From assembly GCF_001593955.1 (NCBI RefSeq), contig NZ_LTAZ01000005.1:334001-398000 (forward strand): a stretch of 64,000 nucleotides of DNA, written 5' to 3'. The stretch comes from Halalkalicoccus paucihalophilus. Lineage in GTDB: Archaea; Halobacteriota; Halobacteria; Halobacteriales; Halalkalicoccaceae. Made by a program: the position numbers and the translations under genes. Numbering within the stretch: position 1 is the first letter of the stretch; the number at the start of each line of letters is the position of its first letter. The notes beneath the pieces are model-generated. The model was not told the origin of the DNA. It worked only from the letters and a program-made list of their open reading frames with translations, and did no database searches. Positions 26,745-35,577 of the stretch are shown here, one piece after another.

Positions 26745-28450
26745 TGCCCGTCGTCGACATCGACCCCGACGAACTGCGGCAGCTGACCGGCACCGAGAGG
26801 GACGACGACCGGCTCAAGGATGACCTCTTCGGGCTGGGTCTGGAGTACGAGGGCGAGACGGAAGACGGCGACCTCCAGTTCGAGTTCGCGCCCGACCGGC
26901 TGGATCGCCTCTCGGTCGAGGGCGTCGCCCGCTCGCTCAGGTACCACTACGGCGAGGATCGAGGAACCTACGTCCCGCCGACGAACGACGCCGACTGGAC
27001 GATCGAGGTCGAAGACAGCGTGCCCGACGAGCGCCCGTACGTCACCGGTGCGGTAGTTCGAGGAATCGACCTCGACGAGAAGGGACTCGACTCGCTGATC
27101 CAGCTCCAGGAGAAGCTCCACGCGACGATGGGCCGCAAGCGCGCGAAGGGTGCGATCGGGATCCACGATCTGACGATGCTGAAAGGCGAGTCGGTATCGG
27201 AGGAGGGCGGCCCGTCGATCCGGTATACGGGAGTCGACCCCGACGGACCGCGGTTCGTCCCCCTCGACTCGGACGCGGAGCTCACGCCCGCGGAGGTGCT
27301 CGAAGAACACCCGACGGGCCGGGAGTACGCGGATCTCGTGAGCGAGTACGAACGGTATCCGGCGATCTACGACGAACTCGGGCTGTTCTCGTTCCCGCCG
27401 GTGATCAACGGGCGGCGCACGGAGGTCTCGACCGATTCCCGCGAGCTGTTCGTCGAGCTCACGGGCACCGACCAGTGGACGATCGACAAGATGTGTGCGA
27501 TCGTCTGCTACGCGCTGTCGGCCCGCGGCGCGACCATCGAGGAGGTCGAGGTCGAGTACCCCGACCGGACGCTCCTCAGACCGGATTTCGAGATCCGCGA
27601 AAAGCGCGTCTCACACGAGCGCATCGAGGGGATGCTCGGCATGGAGTTCGACCCCGAGACGGTCATCGACTGCTTCGAGCGTGCGGGACTATCTGCGACG
27701 CAGGTTCTCGGCGAGGAGACGGCCTACGACGTGGAGGTCCCGCCGTATCGCGTCGACGTCCTCCATCCGGTGGACCTGATCGACGACGTGGGCCGGGCCT
27801 ACGGCTTCGATGGGCTGATCCCGAAGTATCCTGAGGTGAGCACCGTCGGCGCTCGCCACGAACGGACTCGACTGGAGGACGCCGCCCGGAACGTCCTCGT
27901 GGGACTCGGCTTCGAGGACACGCTGAACTTCCACCTGATCAACGAGGCGGAGAACTACGAGCGCCTCCGAGTAACGCCAGGTGAGGGGGTCCTCGGCGCG
28001 GGCGACCCCGCGACGATCCGCGAACCCTACAGCGAGGACTACACGATGGTGCGGACGTGGGCGCTACCCTCGTTGGTGATGGTTCTGGAGAACAACACGC
28101 ACCGCTCGTATCCCCAGAACCTCGCGGAGGTCGGCTTCGCCGCCGAGTTGGACGACTCGACGGAAACCGGCGTCAGAGAGCGCCGGACGGTGGCGGGCGT
28201 GCTCGCTCGGACCGACGCCTCCTACGAGGACGCCAAGGGAGTCCTGCAGGCGCTCGCCCGGAACTTCGAAGTCGACCTCGAAACCCCGCCGACCGAGCAT
28301 CCGACCTTCATCGACGGACGGGCCGCGTCGGTCGTGATCGACGGACAACCGGCGGGAGTCGTCGGCGAGATCCACCCCGAAGTGCTGGTCGAACACGACC
28401 TCGAACTCCCGGTCGCGGCCTTCGAGTTCCGGTTGGACACCTTGGAGTGA
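26744..28450 (+). CDS. pheT: phenylalanyl-tRNA synthetase beta subunit
   Basis: A 568-residue protein of archaeal length, lacking the bacterial N-terminal tRNA-binding and C-terminal ferredoxin-like parts. B3/B4 editing region (about 80-250) with VIRYTGVDPDG-like stretch, B5 domain (about 270-340, FEIREKRVSHERIEGMLGMEF) and a class II-like core with VIDGQPAGVVGEIHPEVLVEHDLELP at the end. It recognises tRNA-Phe, edits Tyr mischarging and completes the PheST enzyme. Coupled to pheS. Confidence 0.95.
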   Translation: MPVVDIDPDELRQLTGTERDDDRLKDDLFGLGLEYEGETEDGDLQFEFAPDRLDRLSVEGVARSLRYHYGEDRGTYVPPTNDADWTIEVEDSVPDERPYVTGAVVRGIDLDEKGLDSLIQLQEKLHATMGRKRAKGAIGIHDLTMLKGESVSEEGGPSIRYTGVDPDGPRFVPLDSDAELTPAEVLEEHPTGREYADLVSEYERYPAIYDELGLFSFPPVINGRRTEVSTDSRELFVELTGTDQWTIDKMCAIVCYALSARGATIEEVEVEYPDRTLLRPDFEIREKRVSHERIEGMLGMEFDPETVIDCFERAGLSATQVLGEETAYDVEVPPYRVDVLHPVDLIDDVGRAYGFDGLIPKYPEVSTVGARHERTRLEDAARNVLVGLGFEDTLNFHLINEAENYERLRVTPGEGVLGAGDPATIREPYSEDYTMVRTWALPSLVMVLENNTHRSYPQNLAEVGFAAELDDSTETGVRERRTVAGVLARTDASYEDAKGVLQALARNFEVDLETPPTEHPTFIDGRAASVVIDGQPAGVVGEIHPEVLVEHDLELPVAAFEFRLDTLE

Positions 28451-28483
28451 ACGAGCGCGACGGCTGGCTACCACTTATCACGG

Positions 28484-28503
28484 TGGCGGGCGAACGCCCG
28501 CCA
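28484..28503. promoter_or_regulatory. perfect hairpin abutting the start codon of the next gene
   Basis: TGGCGGGCG-AA-CGCCCGCCA is a 9-bp perfect inverted repeat that ends in the A of the start codon ATG at 28503. It could end the pheST message, hide the start codon of the small gene, or be a protein-binding site. All pairs are G-C except the closing T-A. Confidence 0.5.
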
Positions 28504-28736
28504 TGGACCTGATCGGCCGAACCCTCCCACCCTCGCTCGTCTGTCACGACTGCGACGACGAAATCGATCCGCGCGGCGGTATCTACGTCGAGGTGACTGG
28601 CGACGAGGTACGACCGATCTGTCCCGAACACGCCGAGGGCGCATACGGCGTCGAAGTGGAGCGCCGTTCGCGACCCGAAAACGCCGAGAAGTGGGACGAG
28701 TGGTACGTCATCACCTCCGTACCCGACGCGGGCTGA
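28503..28736 (+). CDS. small Cys-containing acidic protein, hypothetical
   Basis: A 77-residue protein with C-x2-C at 14-17 (VCHDCDDE) and a third Cys at 40 (ICPEHAEG), with a nearby His; these could bind one zinc. The rest is acidic, ending KWDEWYVITSVPDAG. I do not recognise a named family, though the pattern is of a small haloarchaeal zinc protein. The start is fixed by the hairpin directly before it and by the lack of other starts. Confidence 0.6.
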   Translation: MDLIGRTLPPSLVCHDCDDEIDPRGGIYVEVTGDEVRPICPEHAEGAYGVEVERRSRPENAEKWDEWYVITSVPDAG

Positions 28737-28768
28737 GCGGTTTTACGTCTCCGACCCCTAGAGTCCGT

Positions 28769-29749
28769 GTGAACCACCTGGTCGACGGGGAGTGGCGCAC
28801 CGACGCCTACGAAACCACGAACGAGGAGGGGGCCTTCGAGCGCCAGGAGACGACGTTTCGCGATTGGATCGGCGAGGAGTTCCCCGCCGAGGCGGGCCGA
28901 TACCACCTCTACGTTTCGTACGCCTGTCCGTGGGCTCACCGAACCCTTCTCGCACGATCGCTAAAGGGCTTGGAGGACGCCATCTCGGTGTCGGTCGTCG
29001 ACCCCTTCCGGGACGCCGATGGCTGGCAGTTCACCCCCGAGAAGGAGGGCTGTACCGAGGACCCCCTCTACGGGGCCGAGTACCTCCGCGAACTCTACGT
29101 CCGCGCGGACCCCGATGTGACCTGCCGTGTGACCGTGCCCGTGCTGTGGGACACGAAAGAGGAGACCATCGTCAACAACGAATCGAAGGAGATCCTGCGG
29201 ATGTTCGATACCGAGTCCGAAGAACAGGCGACCCGCGACGTGGACCTCTTCCTGGAGGGCTATCGCGAGGAGGTAGAGGGGATCATCGACGCGATCTACG
29301 AGCCGATCAACAACGGTGTCTACCGGGCGGGCTTTGCGGGCTCACAGGAGGCCTACGACGAGGCGATAGAGGACCTCTTCAGCACGTTGGATCGCTGGGA
29401 TTCGACTCTCGCCGACCGGCGCTACCTCGCCGGGGATCGCCTCACCGAGGCCGACATCTGCATGTTCACCACCCTGGTGCGCTTCGATCAGGTCTATCAC
29501 ACCCACTTCATGTGTAACGTGATGCAGATCCGGGACTACGAGCACCTCTGGCCCTACCTGCGCGATCTGTACCAGACCCCCGGCGTCGCCGAGACGGTGA
29601 ACATGGACCACATCACGGAACACTACTACACCACCCACCCGGACGTCAACCCCTCACGGATCGTCGCCCGTGGGCCGGATCTCGACTTCGAGGAACCCCA
29701 CGACCGCGACGAGTTGGCGGGCGAGCCGCCTGGCGCGCTGATTCGATAG
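28769..29749 (+). CDS. glutathione S-transferase-like protein, glutathionyl-hydroquinone reductase type (Xi class)
   Basis: A 326-residue protein. YVSYACPWAHRTLLA contains the Cys-Pro-Trp active site (Cys53) specific to the ECM4/YqjG/PcpF (Xi class) family; EYLRELY, VPVLWDTKEETIVNNESKEIL and the C-terminal helical domain follow the family. These enzymes remove a thiol adduct from a hydroquinone. Haloarchaea use gamma-glutamylcysteine instead of glutathione, so that thiol is the likely partner. Start GTG 28769 is chosen from family length; the frame extends upstream without support. Confidence 0.85.
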   Translation: MNHLVDGEWRTDAYETTNEEGAFERQETTFRDWIGEEFPAEAGRYHLYVSYACPWAHRTLLARSLKGLEDAISVSVVDPFRDADGWQFTPEKEGCTEDPLYGAEYLRELYVRADPDVTCRVTVPVLWDTKEETIVNNESKEILRMFDTESEEQATRDVDLFLEGYREEVEGIIDAIYEPINNGVYRAGFAGSQEAYDEAIEDLFSTLDRWDSTLADRRYLAGDRLTEADICMFTTLVRFDQVYHTHFMCNVMQIRDYEHLWPYLRDLYQTPGVAETVNMDHITEHYYTTHPDVNPSRIVARGPDLDFEEPHDRDELAGEPPGALIR

Positions 29750-29787
29750 CGGCGGGTTCATCGTCTCGGGGCGTGTTATCTACCGAC

Positions 29788-31065
29788 ATGGATTCGGAGG
29801 CAGAAACGACGGTCGTGATCGTCGGGGCCGGACCGGGAGGCTGTCTGTTGAGCTATCTGCTCGCTCGAAGCGGCATCGAGACGACCCTGGTCGAGCGCCA
29901 CGCCGCGCTGGATCGGGAGTTCCGGGGCTACCTGTTCCAGCCGCTCGCGCTCGACGTCTTCGAGCAACTGGGACTCCTCGAAAGCGTTCTCGAACTGCCC
30001 CACGAACGGGTCTCGCGCCCGGAGGTGGTGGTCTACGGGCGACCCTACCCGACCATCGACTTCGAGGCGCTCGGGGGACGCCACGACTACGCGCTGTTGA
30101 TGGAACAGCCGCCGCTGCTCGAACGGCTCATCGAGCGTGCCGCCGAGTTCCCGACCTTCGAGTACCACGATCGGCTGCCCGCACGTGACCTACTCACCGA
30201 GGGCGGGCGGGTCGTCGGCGTGCTCGCGACGGATCGCCGGACCGGCGACGCAGTGAGGCTCCGCTCGCGGGTCGTCGTCGGCGCCGACGGTCGCTACTCG
30301 ACGATCAGAGACAGCGCCGGAATCGATCCCGGCAGACTCGAATCGAAACTCGACCTGCTGTGGTTCAAGCTGCCGGCAGCGGCCGTCGGCGAGGCCGCAC
30401 AGGCCCGCTATGACGACGCCGGCCTGCTACTCTACTTCGGACTGGGCGGCGGCGTGGCACAGGCCGGCTGGTTCATCCCGCGAGGGAGCTATGCCGACCT
30501 TCGCGAGCGGGGGATCGAGGCGTTCCGCGAGCGGGTCGCGAGCGTCGATCCCGGCCTCGACGGGGTGCTCCCCGACGCGCTCGAAAGCTTCGAGGACTGC
30601 AGCCTGCTCCGGATCGAACCCGGACTGAGCGAGCGGTGGGTCGACGGCGGCCTCCTGCTGCTGGGCGATGCGGCCCACATCGCCTCGCCGGTCGGTGGGC
30701 AGGGGAACGTACTGGCCATCGCGGACGCCGTCGCCGCCCACGAGACGATCGCCCGTGCGCTCTCGCTCGATCCCGGCGACGGGCCGCTTCCCGCCTGTGC
30801 GCTCGCGCGCTACGAGACGCGGCGTCGCCCCCCTGTCAAACGGGTGATCGAGGCCCAGCGCCGGGCCGAACGGGCGTTGACGGCGCTCGTCCTCCACGGC
30901 GATCGGCTTCCGCGATCGATCCGTCGGCCCGCATTGCGGGCGTTGTTCTCGGTCGCCCCGCGTACTCCCGCCGCGAGACGAACGGCCGAACTGTTCGCGT
31001 TCGGCCCCAATCCCGTTCGCGTGGACGACTCGTGGTTCGAGCGGGAGGTCCCGACGCAGTTCTGA
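29788..31065 (+). CDS. FAD-dependent monooxygenase (PHBH/UbiH type)
   Basis: A 425-residue flavoprotein. TTVVIVGAGPGGCLLSYLLARSGIETTLVER is the FAD-binding Rossmann motif, VVVGADGRYSTIRDSAGI is the DG motif, and LLLGDAAHIASPVGGQGNVLAIADA is the GD motif; together they define group A flavoprotein hydroxylases. It probably hydroxylates an aromatic or oxidises a lipid or pigment precursor; the substrate is unknown. ATG 29788 preferred; GTG 29773 in the same frame is an alternative. It follows the hydroquinone reductase gene by 38 bp. Confidence 0.85.
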   Translation: MDSEAETTVVIVGAGPGGCLLSYLLARSGIETTLVERHAALDREFRGYLFQPLALDVFEQLGLLESVLELPHERVSRPEVVVYGRPYPTIDFEALGGRHDYALLMEQPPLLERLIERAAEFPTFEYHDRLPARDLLTEGGRVVGVLATDRRTGDAVRLRSRVVVGADGRYSTIRDSAGIDPGRLESKLDLLWFKLPAAAVGEAAQARYDDAGLLLYFGLGGGVAQAGWFIPRGSYADLRERGIEAFRERVASVDPGLDGVLPDALESFEDCSLLRIEPGLSERWVDGGLLLLGDAAHIASPVGGQGNVLAIADAVAAHETIARALSLDPGDGPLPACALARYETRRRPPVKRVIEAQRRAERALTALVLHGDRLPRSIRRPALRALFSVAPRTPAARRTAELFAFGPNPVRVDDSWFEREVPTQF

Positions 31066-31217
31066 CGGCTGGCCTCACTCCGACCACGACCGAGGGATCG
31101 CCCACGCGTAGAGCAGCGACGGCCGCGGTGTCGAACCGGACTCCGCCGAACTCGTCGAGACCCCGAGCGACGCCGCCTAAAGGGGGGTTTTTCTACCTCG
31201 CGGACGGACCGGGGTGT

Positions 31218-32018
31218 ATGGCCGAGACGACCGGTAATCGCCACTACGATCCCGATGCCGAGCACGCCTTCCCGGACGAGCGGCTCAACGAGGTCCTCTC
31301 CTTTATCGAGACCGACGAGGAGATCCAGACCTACCTCGAAGCCCAGAACGTCAACCCCGTGACCCGGATGCGCTACAACGACCACGGCGAGAAACACATC
31401 GAGATCGTTCTGAACCGCGCGCTCTGTCTTTACGACCTGCTCAAGCGCGGCGGCGTCGAGTTCAACGGGGCACGCGATCAGGGGTTAGAGGAGGCCGACG
31501 AGGCGGTGATCCTCGCGCTGGCCGCGAAGCTCCACGACATCGGCCACGTCGTCCACCGCTCGGACCACACCTACTACTCGATCCCGCTGGCGGCGGATAT
31601 CCTCAACCGGATCCTCCCGGAGTTCTACGGGATCGACGGGCAGGTCCGGATCAAGGGCGAGGTGCTCCACGCGATCCTCTGTCACCACACCGAGGAAGTC
31701 CCGCTGACCCGCGAGGCGGGCGTCATCCGGATCTGTGACGGCCTCGACATGGAGCGCGGGCGCTCTCGCAACCCCTACGAGCGCGGTGGCCGGGGGATCA
31801 ACACCGTCTCGAGCCAGGCGATCCAGCGCGTCTCGCTCCACGAGGGCGAGGACATCCCGGTCCACGTCGAGATCGAGATGACCGACGCGGCGGGCGTCTA
31901 TCAGGTCGACAGCCTGCTGAAGGCGAAACTCGACGACTCGGGGCTCGAAGATTTCGTCCGGATCGTCGCGATCAACACCCGCAGCGAGAACGAACTCGTC
32001 GAGCGGATCGAACTCTGA
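31218..32018 (+). CDS. HD-domain metal-dependent phosphohydrolase
   Basis: A 266-residue protein. HD motif ligands: an early His in RYNDHGEKHIEI, then LAAKLHDIGHVVHRSDH (the HD pair) and LHAILCHHTEE, and late Asp in VIRICDGLDMERGRSRNPY. The order matches the HD superfamily, which hydrolyses phosphomonoesters or nucleotides such as dNTPs or (p)ppGpp-type molecules. Substrate not known. ATG 31218 chosen; sequence upstream in the frame is an unrelated shadow of the preceding gene. Confidence 0.82.
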   Translation: MAETTGNRHYDPDAEHAFPDERLNEVLSFIETDEEIQTYLEAQNVNPVTRMRYNDHGEKHIEIVLNRALCLYDLLKRGGVEFNGARDQGLEEADEAVILALAAKLHDIGHVVHRSDHTYYSIPLAADILNRILPEFYGIDGQVRIKGEVLHAILCHHTEEVPLTREAGVIRICDGLDMERGRSRNPYERGGRGINTVSSQAIQRVSLHEGEDIPVHVEIEMTDAAGVYQVDSLLKAKLDDSGLEDFVRIVAINTRSENELVERIEL

Positions 32019-32069
32019 TCGACGAGGACGGATGACACGGCTTAACCGAGTCCCCGCCGTCGAGACACC

Positions 32070-33245
32070 ATGAGCGACGCCCTTCTTCTCGTCGGTGTGC
32101 TGGTCGCGGCGTTCGTCGGTTACAACGTCGGCGGGGCGACGACCGGTCCCGCGTTCGGCCCCGCGGTCGGATCGAACGCGATCTCGAAGGTCGGCGCGGC
32201 AGCACTGATGACCGTGTTCTTCTTCGTCGGCGGGTGGACCCTCGGCCGGGAGGTCGTCAACACGCTGGGCGGCGATATCGTCCCGAACTCGCTGTTCAGC
32301 CTCGAAGTGAGTATCACCGTTCTTTTCTTCATCGGCGGGGCGCTGTTCGTCGGGAACGTCTTCGGCGTTCCGGCCTCGACCTCGATGAGCGCCGTCGGGT
32401 CGATCGCGGGGCTGGGAATCGCGACCGGCGAGATCAACTGGGCGACGATGGGCGTAATCGTCACGTGGTGGCTCGTCGCACCCGTGATCGCCTTCTGGAT
32501 CAGCGGGGTCATCGGCCGGTACTTCTACGCGTATCTCAACCGGCTGGTTTCCATTCCGCGAACCGACGAGTCGACGTTCGTCCTCGACCGCTCCGGGCCC
32601 GTGCCGCGAATCACGACCGGGGAGAGCGCAAACCGCCGGGAGGTCGTCGGAACGCTCGTCCTGATCGGGATCGGCTGTTACATGGCGTTCAGTTCGGGCG
32701 CGAGCAACGTCGCCAACGCGGTCGCCCCGCTCGTCGGAAGCGGCGAGCTGGCGATGAACCCCGCGATCATACTTGCGGCCGCGGCGACCGGACTGGGAGC
32801 GTTTACGATCGCCAGACGTACCCTCGAAACGCTCGGCAACGACATCACCGACCTCCCGCTGACCGCCGCGATCGTCGTCGCGGTCGTCAGCGCGACCATC
32901 ATCTCCCTGCTCTCTGCGGCCGGCATCCCCGCGAGCTTCGTCGTCGTCGCCACGATGAGCATCATCGGCCTCGGCTGGGGGCGTGCGACTCGGACGACGA
33001 CGATATCGGCGGGCGTTCGCGGGCGCGAGCGAACCAACGTCTCGGTCGGCGCGCTGGCCGCCGACCGCGAGGGCGAGCCCCTCCCGAAGATCGGTGACGA
33101 ACGCCCCGAGGAGATCCCGAAAACCACGGACCTGTTCGACCCCGGGACGACCGCCCGCGTGATCCTCCTACAGAACGTCGTCCCCGCACTCGCAACCGTC
33201 GGGGCGTATCTCACCTTCCGGTTCGTGCCGGTTTTCGGCCTGTAG
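32070..33245 (+). CDS. inorganic phosphate transporter, PiT family
   Basis: A 391-residue protein with about ten membrane spans and the two repeated PiT signatures: YNVGGATTGPAFGPAVGSNAISKVGAAALMTVFFFVGGWTLG near the start, and SSGASNVANAVAPLVGSG in the second half. It takes up phosphate together with Na+ or H+. A central hydrophilic loop (about 165-210) is short. No PhoU-like gene is adjacent. The stop directly abuts the stop of the convergent HNH gene. Confidence 0.9.
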   Translation: MSDALLLVGVLVAAFVGYNVGGATTGPAFGPAVGSNAISKVGAAALMTVFFFVGGWTLGREVVNTLGGDIVPNSLFSLEVSITVLFFIGGALFVGNVFGVPASTSMSAVGSIAGLGIATGEINWATMGVIVTWWLVAPVIAFWISGVIGRYFYAYLNRLVSIPRTDESTFVLDRSGPVPRITTGESANRREVVGTLVLIGIGCYMAFSSGASNVANAVAPLVGSGELAMNPAIILAAAATGLGAFTIARRTLETLGNDITDLPLTAAIVVAVVSATIISLLSAAGIPASFVVVATMSIIGLGWGRATRTTTISAGVRGRERTNVSVGALAADREGEPLPKIGDERPEEIPKTTDLFDPGTTARVILLQNVVPALATVGAYLTFRFVPVFGL

Positions 33246-33521
33246 TCAGTCCCGCCAGCGCCTGACTCGCTCGCTGTCGTCGACTCGGATGGTGGTCTTG
33301 TCGGTCCTGCTGATCCAGTTTACGAACGATTGCAAGCGCTCGGCCTCGCGCAGGGCCTCGATCGTGTCGTACTCCTGTCTGAGTTCGTGGTGGGTAAACG
33401 TCGCGTGGACCTGCTTGTGACAGGGCTGGCAGAGCTGGACCGTCGGGCTCTCTTTTCTGTTCTTCGGGATCAGGTGGTGGGTCGTGGTCTCGATCTCGCG
33501 CCCACAGAGTTCACAGCCCAT
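33246..33521 (-). CDS. HNH-nuclease-like small protein
   Basis: A 91-residue protein from ATG 33521 (MGCELCGREIETTTHHLIPK). The pattern C-x2-C, then HHLIPKNRK, then CQPCHKQVHATF is the HNH zinc finger: two Cys pairs holding zinc, His-His as catalytic pair. Single-domain HNH proteins of this size are common in haloarchaeal chromosomes outside mobile elements and their roles are unknown. Longer upstream frame was rejected because it is antisense to uspA. Confidence 0.78.
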   Translation of the reverse strand: MGCELCGREIETTTHHLIPKNRKESPTVQLCQPCHKQVHATFTHHELRQEYDTIEALREAERLQSFVNWISRTDKTTIRVDDSERVRRWRD

Positions 33522-33588
33522 ATCGGAGGGACGGACCGCGGAACCGAAAGCGTGTCCACTTTTCACCCGGCGGGTGTTGCTGTGTGGT

Positions 33589-33984
33589 ATGCAGCTCCTC
33601 ATCCCGATCGACGGCTCGGACAGCAGCTTCGACGCGCTCCGTTTCGGCATCGAGTTCGCCCGCGGGTTCGATTCCGATCTGGCCGTGGTCCACTTCGCCG
33701 CCGAGCGAACCGAGACGACCGACGAACTGTTCGAGCGCGCTCGCGCGGCACTCGCGGAAGGGGGTCTCGATACCGAGCCCGAACTCGTCGAAACCGACAT
33801 CGTCCGCGAATCGGGGGCCGCCCGAAAGGTCGGCCAGCGGATCGTCGAACTCGCCGAAGGGGGGGACTACGATCACGTCGTGATGGGTCGGGCCACGAGC
33901 GGGCGGCTCGAACGGTTCGTCGTCGGCAGCGCCTCGGAGGCAGTAATCGAGGAGAGCGACCTGCCCGTGACGCTCATCCCGTAG
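33589..33984 (+). CDS. universal stress protein UspA family
   Basis: A 131-residue single-domain protein. MQLLIPIDGSDSSFDALRFGIEFA gives the first strand with the Asp that contacts the adenine nucleotide, and GDYDHVVMGRATSGRLERFVVGSASEAVIEESDLPVTLIP contains the ATP-binding G-x2-G-x9-GS pattern. UspA proteins are cytoplasmic stress-linked nucleotide binders. The gene stands divergent from the HNH gene, 67 bp apart. Confidence 0.9.
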   Translation: MQLLIPIDGSDSSFDALRFGIEFARGFDSDLAVVHFAAERTETTDELFERARAALAEGGLDTEPELVETDIVRESGAARKVGQRIVELAEGGDYDHVVMGRATSGRLERFVVGSASEAVIEESDLPVTLIP

Positions 33985-34034
33985 GTTGCGTGCTCCGGGC
34001 GTACGCTTTTGGAACCGAGCGCCGAACTCCGTCC

Positions 34035-34535
34035 ATGAGCGACACCGGTGGGCACCGACGGGCACTCCTGTTGTGGGGCGGGGTCTTCGGGTTCGGACTG
34101 GGCGCGGTGCTTGACGTGGTGGTCTTTCATCAGATCCTCCAGACCCATCACCTGCTTTCGAGCGTCTACGATCCGCGGACCTACGACGGCCTACGGACGA
34201 ACGTCATGTTCGACGGGCTGTTCTCGCTTACGATGCTCCTGATCGCGGGACTGGGAGCGGTGATGCTCTGGCGGACGGTCAATCGTGCCCGAGAGCCCCT
34301 GTCCGGGCTCGTCGTCGTGGGGGCGAGCCTCGTCGGGGCCGGCGTGTTCAACGTCTTCGACGGGACCGTGGATCACTACCTGCTGGGGATCCACGACGTG
34401 GTCCACGGCACCGAAGCGTGGAATCCACCGTGGGTACTCGTCAGCCTGCTCATGCTCGGGGCCGGCCTGCTCGCACTGTGGGTCGCCGACCGGCGACGCG
34501 GTCCCCGGGGAACTACGGAGGAAGTCGCAGACTGA
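34035..34535 (+). CDS. DUF2243 membrane protein
   Basis: A 166-residue protein with four membrane spans. GFGLGAVLDVVVFHQILQTHHLLS near the start and VFDGTVDHYLLGIHDVVHGTE carry conserved His and Asp residues typical of DUF2243, possibly a metal or heme site inside the membrane. Function is unknown. It follows uspA by 50 bp and overlaps the tail of the convergent lipoprotein gene by 23 bp. Confidence 0.85.
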   Translation: MSDTGGHRRALLLWGGVFGFGLGAVLDVVVFHQILQTHHLLSSVYDPRTYDGLRTNVMFDGLFSLTMLLIAGLGAVMLWRTVNRAREPLSGLVVVGASLVGAGVFNVFDGTVDHYLLGIHDVVHGTEAWNPPWVLVSLLMLGAGLLALWVADRRRGPRGTTEEVAD

Positions 34536-35568
34536 ACTCCCCCCGGTCGAGAAACGCCGTCTCGTAGCCCTCGTGGCGCGCCAGTTGCGGCGGCGTCTCG
34601 ATCGCTATCGTCACCCGCTCGCCCCCGTCGAGGTCGACGGGCGCGCCGTAGTGGTAGCCGAGCTCGGGATCGAACGACTCCGAGAGGGCGAGGGTGTCGC
34701 TCGACCCGGCGCGGTCGATCCGCGCCGACAGCGACGCGAACGCCAGTGGGAACCCGTTGTACGGCGTCCGCATCGAGGCGATCAGGTAGTTCCCGTCGAG
34801 CGCCACGACGACTCGACAGTCGCCGACGGTCCCGGTCTTTAGATGGGTAGAAAACGCCTCGACGGACGGTGCGGTCGGAACCGCCGAGTGACCCTCGACG
34901 TGACTACCGCCTTCGGCATGCTCACCTCGGCCGTGGCCCATCGGTTCGACGGCCCCGGGTTCGCCCCGTCGGTCCTCGTCGAGGACGGTCCGGTCGAGCG
35001 CCTCGATCGCCGCCGGGTCGTACTCGAACTCCACCTCGTGGACGCCGGGATCGAACCGGGTCGTCCGGTCGCGGTGGCGGATCCCCGCCGAGAGGACCTG
35101 GACGGTCGCCGGGTAAGTCCCGGGACCGGGCAGGGTGACGTTGTCGCCGTAGTGTGGCCCCATCCGCTGGGAGAGCATTGGCCAGAGCGTCCGGTCAGTC
35201 GACTCGCCCTCGTAGGGGATCGAGACGCGCACCTCCGCTGGGAGGTATCGCCCCGAGGCCGGCTCGCGGACGGCGGCCATCAGGTGGACCGAATGGGCCT
35301 CGCGCATCGCGACCTGGTTTGTCTCGGTGCCGGTTACCGTCCAGAACCCGTGCGGCCGGCTCGCGAAGAGTGTGAGGTCGTACCCGTCGGCGTTCACGCT
35401 CGCCCACGTCGCCATCCCGTGGATCTCCGGGGGGACGTAGACCGCCTCGGGACGGTCGACGACGAGGTCGCGCCAGGCCGACTCGGAGCCGAGGGTGTCG
35501 AGACAGCCCGCAAGCGACGCTCCGCCGAGGAGTGCCACTCCGGAGCGAAGGGCGTCACGACGCTGCAT
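34513..35568 (-). CDS. P19/Tp34-like metal-binding lipoprotein (putative iron/copper uptake receptor)
   Basis: A 351-residue secreted protein. MQRRDALRSGVALLGGASLAGC is a Tat-type signal with a lipobox Cys. The first domain has VPPEIHGM and QRMGPHYGDNVTLPGPGTYPATVQV, matching the P19/FetP fold whose His and Met bind copper and take part in iron uptake. A His-rich linker (GHGRGEHAEGGSHVEGHS) joins it to a second beta domain of similar size. It may deliver iron or copper at the cell surface; the transport partner is not in the window. Confidence 0.7.
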   Translation of the reverse strand: MQRRDALRSGVALLGGASLAGCLDTLGSESAWRDLVVDRPEAVYVPPEIHGMATWASVNADGYDLTLFASRPHGFWTVTGTETNQVAMREAHSVHLMAAVREPASGRYLPAEVRVSIPYEGESTDRTLWPMLSQRMGPHYGDNVTLPGPGTYPATVQVLSAGIRHRDRTTRFDPGVHEVEFEYDPAAIEALDRTVLDEDRRGEPGAVEPMGHGRGEHAEGGSHVEGHSAVPTAPSVEAFSTHLKTGTVGDCRVVVALDGNYLIASMRTPYNGFPLAFASLSARIDRAGSSDTLALSESFDPELGYHYGAPVDLDGGERVTIAIETPPQLARHEGYETAFLDRGEFSLRLPP

Positions 35569-35577
35569 GATACCGAT

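Noticed and set aside
33246..33521. Mobile element encoded by the HNH gene
   Set aside because: A lone 91-residue HNH protein without intron, intein or transposase sequence around it; nothing else points to mobility.
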